DNA of 50,149 nt from an uncultured Lachnospiraceae bacterium (GTDB taxonomy: Bacteria; Bacillota; Clostridia; Lachnospirales; Lachnospiraceae), in NCBI GenBank assembly GCA_900315055.1, contig OMXP01000014.1:1-50149 (forward strand), in the 5' to 3' direction. This document shows positions 16,839 to 24,559 of the stretch, piece by piece. How positions within the stretch are numbered: position 1 is the first letter of the stretch; each line of letters opens with the position of its first letter. Under the pieces are notes generated by a model. It worked only from the letters and a program-made list of their open reading frames with translations, was not told the origin of the DNA and searched no databases. A program made the position numbers and the translations under genes.

Positions 16839-18659
16839 ATGACGAGAACCAAAGAAATCAAGCCCCCGCTGGGCAATCGGATCCGCACGTATCTTCAGGA
16901 GCCGTCGAACGTGATTCTCCTGATCTTCGGCATTCTCTGCACGATCACCACCATTCTGCCGGTCATTGCCATCGTCAGGGATACGTTTGTCATTCACCCG
17001 GGTACCATTGATGCCTATCTGACCAGAAAGCAGAGCGGATATTCCGTGGCAAACTACACGGATCTGTTCACGTCGCGTCTTGCAAGAACGAATCTGTGGG
17101 TGCCGCTCCTCAATACGCTGCTGCTTGCCGTGTTTACCTGTGTCATTTCGATTCTGTACGGCGGGGTATTTGCCTACCTTGTCACAAGAACCAACATGAA
17201 GTGCCGCAGATACCTCTCCGCCATCTTCATCTATCCGTACGTCATGCCGCAGTGGACTCTGGCCGTGGTCTGGCAGAACCTGTTCAACTCAAACAAGGTG
17301 ACGGGAACTGCGAACGGGTTGCTTGCCTCTCTGTTTGGCATCACAATGCCCGCATGGTGGTGCAGGGGACTGCTTCCCAGTGCCGTCGTGCTGGGACTTC
17401 ACTATGCGCCGTTTGCCTACATCCTGATTGGCGGCATCTTCCAGAACATGGATCCGGGGCTTGAGGAATCTGCCATGATTCTCAATACGTCCCGCCATCG
17501 CATCACCTGGCGCATCACCGTTCCGATGATCAAGCCTGCGATTCTCTCAACCGTTCTTCTGGTGTTCGGCAGTGCAATGGGAAGCTATCCCGTTCCGCAT
17601 TACCTCGGACTGTCGACTCTGTCCACCAAGTATATTTCCCTGAACTCCAAATACACGGGGGAGGCGAGTATCCTGGCCGTCATCATGATGGTCTTCGGAC
17701 TCCTGATCCTGTGGCTCAACCAGAGGAGCCTGAAGTCGAGGCAGAACTACACGACCGTCACCGGAAAGACCGGGCACCTTTCCAGAACGGATCTGCACGC
17801 ATGGAAGTACATTCTCGCCGTGATCTTCATCTTCCTGACGTTCATGACGAGCATTTTTCCGATTGTCTCGTTTGCCTTTGAGACATTCCTTCCGAATCCC
17901 GGCGACTACAGTTTTCTGTATACAGGCGATCCTTCGCACCTGACGCTCAAGTGGTGGATCACGCATGATCACAACGACGGCGCCCTGTACGGGCAGATGG
18001 GCATCCTCTACAACGAGACGATCCATCGCGCGTACCGCGGCACTCTGCTGGTTTCTCTTGCCTGCTCCCTGATTGCCGGTACGATCGGAACGCTCATCGG
18101 ATACGCAGTCTCGCGCCACAGAAGATCGAAGTGGGCCAACTACGTGAACGCCATGGCGTTTCTTCCCTATCTGATGCCGTCGATTGCAGTATCGGCAGCG
18201 TTTTTCGTGCTGTTCTCAAGTGAACACCTGAATTTGTTCAACACCTACTGGCTGCTCATCATCGCCGGAACGATCAAGTACATTCCGTTCGCCTCGAGAA
18301 ATGCGCTGAACTCGATGCTTCAGCTTTCCGGAGAGATCGAAGAGGCAGCACAGATCCAGAATGTTCCCTGGATCCGGCGCATGGTGCGGATCATTATCCC
18401 GATCCAGAAGACCAGCATCATCAGCGGATACATGCTGCCGTTCATGACCTGTCTTCGTGAGCTGTCCCTGTTCCTGCTTCTGTGCACGCAGGGATTCATC
18501 CTGTCCACGACGCTGGACTACTTTGATGAAATGGGTCTGTATGCTTTCTCAAGTGCCATCAACCTGATTCTTATCGTGACGATTCTGATCTTCAACTTCC
18601 TCGTCAACAAGCTGACCGGCGCAAGCATTGATTCTGGAATCGGAAGCAAAGGAGAATAA
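16839..18659 (+). CDS. ABC importer permease, fused double subunit
   Basis: Integral membrane protein of 606 residues carrying two permease units in one chain, as in FbpB/AfuB. Each half has several membrane spans and a cytoplasmic EAA loop for ATPase docking. The first loop is around GLEESAMILNTSRHRITWRITVPMI, the second around IEEAAQIQNVPWIRRMVRIIIPI. The canonical Gly of the EAA motif is replaced by Asn in both (ILNTS, IQNVP). AAAGGGG lies about 7 nt before the ATG. The ATPase gene follows after 2 nt. Confidence 0.9.
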   Translation: MTRTKEIKPPLGNRIRTYLQEPSNVILLIFGILCTITTILPVIAIVRDTFVIHPGTIDAYLTRKQSGYSVANYTDLFTSRLARTNLWVPLLNTLLLAVFTCVISILYGGVFAYLVTRTNMKCRRYLSAIFIYPYVMPQWTLAVVWQNLFNSNKVTGTANGLLASLFGITMPAWWCRGLLPSAVVLGLHYAPFAYILIGGIFQNMDPGLEESAMILNTSRHRITWRITVPMIKPAILSTVLLVFGSAMGSYPVPHYLGLSTLSTKYISLNSKYTGEASILAVIMMVFGLLILWLNQRSLKSRQNYTTVTGKTGHLSRTDLHAWKYILAVIFIFLTFMTSIFPIVSFAFETFLPNPGDYSFLYTGDPSHLTLKWWITHDHNDGALYGQMGILYNETIHRAYRGTLLVSLACSLIAGTIGTLIGYAVSRHRRSKWANYVNAMAFLPYLMPSIAVSAAFFVLFSSEHLNLFNTYWLLIIAGTIKYIPFASRNALNSMLQLSGEIEEAAQIQNVPWIRRMVRIIIPIQKTSIISGYMLPFMTCLRELSLFLLLCTQGFILSTTLDYFDEMGLYAFSSAINLILIVTILIFNFLVNKLTGASIDSGIGSKGE

Positions 18660-18661
18660 CC

Positions 18662-20311
18662 ATGCCTGAAATCAGACTGACCAATGTTACCAAGAGATGG
18701 AAGAACTTCTATGGTGTCGACAACCTGTCCCTCACGATCGAGAACAATGCATTCGTGACGCTTCTCGGGCCGTCGGGCTGTGGCAAGACAACGACGCTTC
18801 GCATGATTGCAGGGCTCGAGACTCCGACCACCGGACGGATCGAGATCGGTGATCAGGTGGTGTTTGATGCGGAAAAGGGAATCAATGTCCCGGCATCGAA
18901 GAGAAGAGTGGGATTTTTGTTTCAGAACTACGCACTTTGGCCGAACATGACCGTTTATCAGAACATCGCCTTCGGTTTGCAGAATATCCGGGAAGAGATG
19001 CCGGTACTGGATGTGGACGCCAAGGTCACGGCAGACCTGATCCGGGCACTGAAAAGCCCGATGAAAATCTGCGACCTTATAAATGAGTGCAAAACAAAGG
19101 ATGGAAAGCTGGAGATTGAGAAGGTATACCTTCGTTTTATAAACACGTTCACGATCTCCATGGATACTGCGAAGCGTCTGTTCAGTTTCAAAATTCATGA
19201 AGCGTCCGACCCGAAGACAAAGGCAGCAGAGCAGTCGGAGGCTCTGAAGGCAAAGCTGGAGTCGATCCGGGAAGTGCACAGGCAAAAGGGTGAGGAACTC
19301 AATGACAGTTTTCAGGTGGTAAAGGACGGAACGGTCATTCAGGAACGGAGAAAGCTCACCAAAGAGGAAATTGACCTTGCCGTTCGGCGCTCTGCCCGTG
19401 TCGTCAAGATCGGCATGTTCATGAACCGCTATCCCGCAGAGCTCTCCGGCGGCCAGCAGCAGAGAGTCGCTATCGCACGCACCCTTGCTCCGCAGCCGCA
19501 GGTCATGTTTATGGACGAGCCCCTTTCGAACCTCGATGCAAAGCTTCGCATCCAGATGCGCTATGAACTGCAGAGACTTCATGTCGAGACGGGAAGTACT
19601 TTCGTCTATGTCACGCATGACCAGATGGAGGCCATGACGCTCTCGACCAAGATCTGCCTGATCAACAACGGTGTGCTGCAGCAGTATGACAGACCGCTCA
19701 CGGTCTATAACCGCCCGGTAAATCTGTTTACAGCAGACTTTGTTGGCAATCCGTCCATCAATTTCATTGAAGCAAAGGGCGGCCAGAAGGCGGACGGCAG
19801 TGTGGGGCTGTCGATTCTTGACGGGAGGAAAGTGACCTTCCGGCCGGGCGAAGCGATTTCCTTTGATCGGTGGTTTGCAGAGCGTGATGCCCTGATGCAG
19901 AAGCAGAAAGAGGATGACGCAAAGCGCCTTGCGGTTGAAAAGGAGAACAAAGATGAGGTTTTTCAGTATCACATCGACCGGGTGGAAGAGGAAGATGATT
20001 CCATACGCGAGGAACCGGTACTGACCAATGAGGATCTCGTGATGGCAGTGCGCCCGGAAAAGATCCGGATCAGTAACAGGACAGAAGGCACCCTTGAGGC
20101 TACCGTCTATGGCGCCATGCCGACCGGCATGGAGTCAACATTGAAACTGCGCGTCGGAGACTATCTTCTCACAAGTGTGATTTTCGGCGGTGTGACGTAC
20201 CCTCTCGGTACAACGGTTCACATTGATCTGACAGACGAAGAGGTCCTTTTGTTTGACAGAAAGAGCGGGCGTCTGATCTGCGCCGGCACGCTGACACTTG
20301 AAAAGGCATAG
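18662..20311 (+). CDS. ABC importer ATPase with a large insertion
   Basis: Nucleotide-binding subunit of 549 residues, against about 350-370 for AfuC/MalK-type proteins. Walker A is GPSGCGKT (36-43), Q-loop Gln88 (FQNYALWPNMT), signature LSGGQQQR (261-268), Walker B VMFMDEP (281-287) and H-loop His319 (VTHDQ), all intact. The Q-loop and signature are about 173 residues apart instead of the usual 50-55. The extra segment of about 120 residues (roughly 110-235) is charged and helical-looking. A second extra stretch sits in the C-terminal TOBE region (about 400-455, WFAERDALMQKQKEDDAK). The DNA of the first insert seems more A+T-rich than its flanks. It is likely functional because all catalytic motifs remain. 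Confidence 0.9.
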   Translation: MPEIRLTNVTKRWKNFYGVDNLSLTIENNAFVTLLGPSGCGKTTTLRMIAGLETPTTGRIEIGDQVVFDAEKGINVPASKRRVGFLFQNYALWPNMTVYQNIAFGLQNIREEMPVLDVDAKVTADLIRALKSPMKICDLINECKTKDGKLEIEKVYLRFINTFTISMDTAKRLFSFKIHEASDPKTKAAEQSEALKAKLESIREVHRQKGEELNDSFQVVKDGTVIQERRKLTKEEIDLAVRRSARVVKIGMFMNRYPAELSGGQQQRVAIARTLAPQPQVMFMDEPLSNLDAKLRIQMRYELQRLHVETGSTFVYVTHDQMEAMTLSTKICLINNGVLQQYDRPLTVYNRPVNLFTADFVGNPSINFIEAKGGQKADGSVGLSILDGRKVTFRPGEAISFDRWFAERDALMQKQKEDDAKRLAVEKENKDEVFQYHIDRVEEEDDSIREEPVLTNEDLVMAVRPEKIRISNRTEGTLEATVYGAMPTGMESTLKLRVGDYLLTSVIFGGVTYPLGTTVHIDLTDEEVLLFDRKSGRLICAGTLTLEKA

Positions 20312-20336
20312 CTCCAATTTCTGACAATAAATAGCG

Positions 20337-20370
20337 TAAAGGCAGCTGCAATACCGGCAGCTGCTTTTTT
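20337..20370 (+). terminator. Terminator after the ABC importer
   Basis: GCAGCTGC pairs with a second GCAGCTGC, with A/T pairs below it, followed by TTTTTT. The rest of the 20312-20755 gap holds the Rpn promoter and leader. Confidence 0.8.
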
Positions 20371-20453
20371 AGTGGGTAAAAATGCCGGGGACAGGGAAGA
20401 ACCCTGTCGGGCGGATGCCAGGATAAGAATAAGTGAAATAATAAAAACAGATG

Positions 20454-20482
20454 TTTACATATCGGTTTTTGAATGATAGTAT
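20454..20482 (+). promoter_or_regulatory. Sigma-A promoter of the intact Rpn gene
   Basis: TTTACA, 17 bp, TAGTAT, matching the promoter at 9051 in type and position relative to the gene. Confidence 0.7.
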
Positions 20483-20489
20483 ATAATTA

Positions 20490-20755
20490 TATATCGAATA
20501 TCTCGTATCTCAGACATTCCGAAAACCCATCCTCCTTCACGCCTTTCTGCAAGGCAGAACCCCGTACACAAAGACAGACAACCGAAGACAGAAAGATAGT
20601 CGAATCTGAAATAAGCATAACTGAAATATATTTAAGACTCCCTTCCCATCAGTCCCATTTCACCACAGCATTTCGCGGGGATTTCGTACCCTGCAGGCAC
20701 TCGTCAAACCTTTATCCCTTCACAAATCATCAGTATAATGAAAGGAGAAAACAGA
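20490..20755 (+). promoter_or_regulatory. Conserved long leader of the intact Rpn gene
   Basis: Counterpart of 9087-9363. Both inverted repeats are kept: TTCTGC/GCAGAA (20545-20559) and GCGGGG/CCCTGC (20675-20694), with the loop differing by one base (ATTTCGTA against ATTTCATA). The last 130 nt, down to AAAGGAGAAAACAGA before the start codon, are almost the same in both loci. Confidence 0.5.
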
Positions 20756-21670
20756 ATGAACTCGGCCGAAAATACCAGACCCAAGGAACAGGTCAACGTC
20801 AAATACAAGGATCGTCTGTTCAAGAAGATATTCGGGACGGAAGAAGGGAAGGAGAACGCACTCTCGCTGTACAATGCGGTGAACGGAACGGACTATCAGG
20901 ACGCAAGTCAGCTGACATTCGACACTCTGGAGGACGTCGTTTATATGGGCATGAAGAACGACGTATCCTTCCTTTTCCTCAATACCATAAATGTGTACGA
21001 GCAGCAGTCGAGCGTGAACCCGGACATGCCCCTGCGCATGTTCCTGTATACGGCACATCTTCTGGAGTCGTATGTGAACATTCAGCAGGTGCCGATTTAC
21101 GGGCCCACACTGATTCGGATTCCGACGGTCAAGCTTGTCGTGTTTTACAACGGATCGGACAGAAAGAACATGAAGGATGATACGTATCTGCATCTTAAGG
21201 ATGCGTTCTCTGATGGTACGGAATCGGACGTCCAGGTGAGGGCACGCCTGATCAACATCAACAGCGGTCACAACAAAGAGATGCTTGAGAAATGCAGCGC
21301 ACTGGGCGACTACTCTCAGCTTGTATCACTGGTCCGGGAATACCTTGATAATGCGATGCTGTCTCCCGTTTCCGATTCGGACGAGGCGATGGCCATGGCA
21401 CTGAGCTTTGCCTGGAAGGAGCTGCCGGACGGCTGGGTCAAGAGCTATATTTTGCAGAACAGACCGGAGGTAGTAGATATGCTACTGTCAGAATACGATG
21501 AAGTCAAAGAAAAAGAGCTGCTTGTGAAGACGACAGAAATGAACACGCGGGTCCACGACCTGACTACTTTGATGAAAGTTGATTCTCTGACACTTGAGCA
21601 GGCAATGGACAAGCTGAAAGTTCCGAAAGCGGACCGTGTAAACATCAGAAAGGCTTTTGAGAAGCAGTAA
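20756..21670 (+). CDS. Rpn-family PD-(D/E)XK nuclease / putative transposase
   Basis: Intact 304-residue protein of the recombination-promoting nuclease family (PF12784-like). The start region has VKYKDRLFKKIFG (Asp19). Asp69 in KNDVSF and the E-x-Q pair in YEQQSSVNPDMP (Glu82, Gln84) are the likely PD-(D/E)XK residues, followed by KLVVFYNG. A C-terminal region (from about 242) ends SLTLEQAMDKLKVP...KAFEKQ. AAAGGAG lies 7 nt before ATG 20756; the upstream in-frame ATG at 20738 overlaps this site and is unlikely. Rpn proteins cleave DNA and are linked to recombination and phage defence; activity here is inferred. It is the parent-like copy of the broken locus at 9364. Confidence 0.85.
   Translation: MNSAENTRPKEQVNVKYKDRLFKKIFGTEEGKENALSLYNAVNGTDYQDASQLTFDTLEDVVYMGMKNDVSFLFLNTINVYEQQSSVNPDMPLRMFLYTAHLLESYVNIQQVPIYGPTLIRIPTVKLVVFYNGSDRKNMKDDTYLHLKDAFSDGTESDVQVRARLININSGHNKEMLEKCSALGDYSQLVSLVREYLDNAMLSPVSDSDEAMAMALSFAWKELPDGWVKSYILQNRPEVVDMLLSEYDEVKEKELLVKTTEMNTRVHDLTTLMKVDSLTLEQAMDKLKVPKADRVNIRKAFEKQ
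21479..21670 (+). CDS. Internal Rpn C-terminal small protein (gene within gene)
   Basis: In-frame internal start: GGAGG at 21466-21470, 8 nt, ATG at 21479. It would give a 63-residue protein MLLSEYDEVKEKELLVK...KAFEKQ, the C-terminal part of the intact Rpn nuclease. The same GGAGG-ATG arrangement is found in four other places in this window, two of them free-standing genes. In E. coli such internally started Rpn fragments act as antitoxins to the full-length protein. Its use here is inferred and would need ribosome profiling or mass spectrometry. Confidence 0.5.
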   Translation: MLLSEYDEVKEKELLVKTTEMNTRVHDLTTLMKVDSLTLEQAMDKLKVPKADRVNIRKAFEKQ

Positions 21671-21748
21671 ACCTTTCAAGGTCTTATTACATTCAGCTGT
21701 GGAAGTCCAACTGCTGCAGGTAGTCATGGTGCAGAGGGAAAACAGATC
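21671..21748 (+). repeat. Rpn linker repeat, copy 2
   Basis: Nearly identical to 10287-10363. It joins the Rpn stop codon to the ribosome site of the following small gene in both loci. Confidence 0.75.
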
Positions 21749-21759
21749 GGAGGACAGAT

Positions 21760-22017
21760 ATGCTGCTCACGGAATATGATCCGGAAAAGGAGAGAAAGTT
21801 ACTTGAAAAAGCGCTCTATAAGGAAGGCGAACTGGATAAGATGGTGTCATGGCTGAGCATTCTGATGAAAGCCGATTCCCTGACACTGGAGCAGGCGATG
21901 GACAAGCTTGAAGTCCCGGAGGAAGAGCGGGAGACGATCCGTGAGGCTTTTCAGAAGAAGCAGCAGGGCGAAGGAAGGGAATCCGCGGATCAGGCGGCAG
22001 ATTGGGCCTGGTCCTGA
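21760..22017 (+). CDS. Free-standing Rpn C-terminal small protein
   Basis: Intact 85-residue protein starting MLLTEYDPEKERKLLEKAL. It has the shared SLTLEQAMDKLEVPEEERETIREAF core and its own extended, charged tail (QKKQQGEGRESADQ). GGAGG at 21749-21753 is 6 nt before the ATG. It equals the C-terminal region of the adjacent nuclease plus an extension, and is more diverged in sequence than the other copies while staying open, which suggests real selection. It is a likely antitoxin-like or regulatory partner of the nuclease 90 nt upstream; function is unproven. Confidence 0.65.
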   Translation: MLLTEYDPEKERKLLEKALYKEGELDKMVSWLSILMKADSLTLEQAMDKLEVPEEERETIREAFQKKQQGEGRESADQAADWAWS

Positions 22018-22051
22018 GTGTTAAGGCGCCGGATTATACAATAAATGGGGG

Positions 22052-22080
22052 TTGATTTTATCACGTTGGCGCGCTAAACT
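22052..22080 (+). promoter_or_regulatory. Promoter of the trp operon
   Basis: TTGATT, 17 bp, TAAACT, placed immediately before the T-box leader. Confidence 0.55.
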
Positions 22081-22085
22081 CAGAA

Positions 22086-22402
22086 CAACTTCAAAAGCCT
22101 GAAACCGATGAGGCGGAGATAACGTGATCAGAGGAACCTGCAGAGAGCCGGGATGATGGGAACCGGCGGTACACCGGATTGCAAATGGACCGTCGAGGGC
22201 GCAGCGAAATGCACAAGGGGAGAAGTTCTCCGAACAGATCCCGGAGCGCAGAGTATCCTGCGACGTGAGACTGCGTGAACGTCAGAGGATATGTTGGTAT
22301 CCTTTTAAGAGCAGGGATCATTTATCCCTGAAGCAGGGTGGCACCGCGTATGGCTGAACCTACGTCCCTGGCAGAGAACCATTCTCTGTCAGGGATTTTT
22401 TT
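22086..22402 (+). promoter_or_regulatory. T-box riboswitch specific for tRNA-Trp
   Basis: Leader RNA that reads uncharged tRNA. The conserved T-box AGGGTGGCACCGCG is at 22335-22348. Stem I shows AGAGAGCCGGGATGATGGG-type sequence, and a UGG specifier fits in AAATGGACC (22186-22188), matching Trp and the trp genes below. The competing terminator is TCCCTGGCAGAGA/TCTCTGTCAGGGA (22365-22395) followed by TTTTTTT. When tRNA-Trp is uncharged, the antiterminator should form and the operon be transcribed. No Trp-rich leader peptide or TRAP-type triplets were seen. Confidence 0.92.
22365..22402 (+). terminator. T-box regulated terminator
   Basis: A 13-bp stem around a short loop with a run of seven T. 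Its 5' side competes with the T-box bulge pairing. Confidence 0.9.
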
Positions 22403-22420
22403 ATTGGAAAGGAGCAAGAC

Positions 22421-23902
22421 ATGAGACCTGATCTTGATGAGGTGATGGCCCTGTCAAAAGAGGGAAAATACCGGAGGGTTCCGGTATCCTGCGAGATCCT
22501 CTCGGATTTCATCACCCCGATCGAGGCACTGCGGAAAATGAAGAACATCTCGTCCCACTGCTATCTTCTGGAGTCCGCCTATGCACAGGAGAGATGGGGA
22601 CGGTATACGTTCCTGGGATACGATCCGACCCTTGAGATCACCTGCGAGAACGGCTACATGAAGGTGGGAACGCTCTCGTTTAAGACGAACGATCCGGGCA
22701 AGTACATCCGGGAGGTTCTTTCCGGGTACCGCTCCCCGAAGTTCGACTACCTGCCCTCCTTTACGGGCGGCCTTGTCGGGTACTTCTCCTATGACTACTT
22801 AAAGTACGCGGAGCCGTCCCTCCATCTTGACGCAAAAGACACCGAGAACTTCAAGGACGTCGACCTGATGCTCTTTGACAAGGTCATCTGCTTCGACAAC
22901 GTGCGACAGAAGATCATTCTCATCGTCAACATCGACCTTGCCGATCCGGAGCCCGAGTACGAGCGGGCGAAGGTGGAGCTCAAGAACCTCGAATCGCTCC
23001 TTCGCCACGGAACCCCGAAGAAGGAGGCACCGGGGGTCCTGAAGAGTGAGATTCAGCCCCTGTTCGACAAAGAGCAGTACTGTGCGATGGTCGAGAAGGC
23101 AAAGCACTACATTCACGAGGGCGACATCTTTCAGATCGTCCTCTCGAACCGGCTGGATGCGGCCTTCAAGGGAAGCCTGTTAAATACCTACCGGATCCTG
23201 AGGACCCTGAATCCCTCCCCGTACATGTTTTACCTGTCGGGAACCGATGTGGAGGTCGCGGGAGCATCTCCGGAGACCCTGGCAAAGCTCGAGGACGGCG
23301 TGCTCCACACCTTCCCGCTTGCAGGGACCAGAAGACGCGGGAAGACCCCGGAGGAGGACATGGCCCTCGAGAAGGAGCTTCTTTCCGACCCGAAGGAGCT
23401 TGCAGAGCACAACATGCTCGTCGACCTTGGCCGGAACGACATCGGAAAGATCTCAAAGTTCGGTACGGTCAAGGTCGAGAAGTACCATGAGATCGAGCGG
23501 TACTCCCACGTGATGCACATCGGATCCACGGTGCGGGGACAGATCCGGGACGATCTCGATGCCCTCGATGCGGTGGACTCGATCCTCCCTGCCGGCACCC
23601 TCTCCGGTGCCCCGAAGCTTCGCGCCTGCCAGCTCATCAATGATCTCGAGGACAACAAGAGAGGCATCTACGGCGGCGCCATCGGGTACCTCGACTTTAC
23701 CGGAAACCTCGATGTCTGCATCGCCATCCGCATCGCCTACAAGAAGAACGGACGGGTGTTTATAAGAAGCGGCGCCGGCATTGTCGCCGACTCGGTGCCC
23801 GAGAAGGAATATCAGGAGTGCCTGAACAAGGCGGCTGCCGTCGTGACCGCCCTGAAGGAAGCAACGAATCTCTCGAGGACCGAAGAGATGGAGGAGGTGT
23901 GA
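22421..23902 (+). CDS. trpE: Anthranilate synthase component I
   Basis: Converts chorismate to anthranilate using ammonia from the TrpG subunit. The 493 residues contain the N-terminal LLES motif linked to tryptophan feedback binding. The chorismate-binding half has DIFQIVLSNR, GASPETL, LAGTRRRG, HNMLVDLGRNDIG, LPAGTLSGAPK and GAIGY. AAGGAG lies 6 nt before the ATG. It is the first gene of the T-box-controlled operon. Confidence 0.96.
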   Translation: MRPDLDEVMALSKEGKYRRVPVSCEILSDFITPIEALRKMKNISSHCYLLESAYAQERWGRYTFLGYDPTLEITCENGYMKVGTLSFKTNDPGKYIREVLSGYRSPKFDYLPSFTGGLVGYFSYDYLKYAEPSLHLDAKDTENFKDVDLMLFDKVICFDNVRQKIILIVNIDLADPEPEYERAKVELKNLESLLRHGTPKKEAPGVLKSEIQPLFDKEQYCAMVEKAKHYIHEGDIFQIVLSNRLDAAFKGSLLNTYRILRTLNPSPYMFYLSGTDVEVAGASPETLAKLEDGVLHTFPLAGTRRRGKTPEEDMALEKELLSDPKELAEHNMLVDLGRNDIGKISKFGTVKVEKYHEIERYSHVMHIGSTVRGQIRDDLDALDAVDSILPAGTLSGAPKLRACQLINDLEDNKRGIYGGAIGYLDFTGNLDVCIAIRIAYKKNGRVFIRSGAGIVADSVPEKEYQECLNKAAAVVTALKEATNLSRTEEMEEV

Positions 23903-23903
23903 C

Positions 23904-24530
23904 ATGATCCTTCTGATCGATAACTACGATTCCTTCTCCTACAACCTCTTCCAGATGGTGGGAACCATCCTGCCAAAGGGCGAGGAGATGAAGGTAATCC
24001 GAAATGACGCGATGACCGTAGATGAGATCCGGGACCTGAATCCTTCGGGAATCATCCTCTCCCCGGGACCCGGACGCCCTGCGGACGCCGGCGTTACCGA
24101 GGAGGTGGCAAAGGTCCTGGGACCCAGGATCCCGACCCTTGGTGTGTGCCTCGGGCATCAGGGAATCTGCGAGACCTTCGGTGCGACCGTTACCTACGCA
24201 AAGCAGCTGATGCACGGAAAGCAGTCGGTGGCAGAGCTCGATCTTACAAGCCCCATCTTCAGGGGGCTCCCGGAAAAGATCAAAGTTGCCCGCTACCACT
24301 CCCTTGCCGTCGATGAAAAGACCATCCCGAAGGACGCCCTGAAGGTGATCGCCCGGACGGAGGATGGCGAGGTGATGGCCGTGCAGCACGTAAGCTATCC
24401 GATCTTTGGCGTTCAGTTCCACCCGGAGTCGATCATGACACCGGAGGGCGGAAGGATCCTGGAGAACTTCGTCCGGCTGTCCACCGGGAAGGAACCGGGA
24501 CAGGAAGTTTCGATTTTTGCCAGACAGTGA
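23904..24530 (+). CDS. trpG: Anthranilate synthase glutamine amidotransferase component
   Basis: Class I glutamine amidotransferase of 208 residues that feeds ammonia to TrpE. The nucleophile Cys is in [11 protein letters not shown], and the catalytic His/Glu are in [25 protein letters not shown] at the start is typical. It follows trpE by 1 nt with GGAGG overlapping the trpE end. It is not fused to trpD. Confidence 0.95.
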   Translation: MILLIDNYDSFSYNLFQMVGTILPKGEEMKVIRNDAMTVDEIRDLNPSGIILSPGPGRPADAGVTEEVAKVLGPRIPTLGVCLGHQGICETFGATVTYAKQLMHGKQSVAELDLTSPIFRGLPEKIKVARYHSLAVDEKTIPKDALKVIARTEDGEVMAVQHVSYPIFGVQFHPESIMTPEGGRILENFVRLSTGKEPGQEVSIFARQ

Positions 24531-24559
24531 CACGGGGAGAACCCGGGAAGGAGAATATC

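Noticed and set aside
18662..20311. ABC ATPase as a broken gene or chimeric assembly
   Set aside because: All motifs are in one frame and in order, with normal spacing on either side of the insertion. An insertion in a working gene is the better reading.
22018..22420. trp leader peptide or TRAP-binding repeats
   Set aside because: No short frame with tandem Trp codons and no (G/T)AG repeats with regular spacing. The T-box explains the leader.
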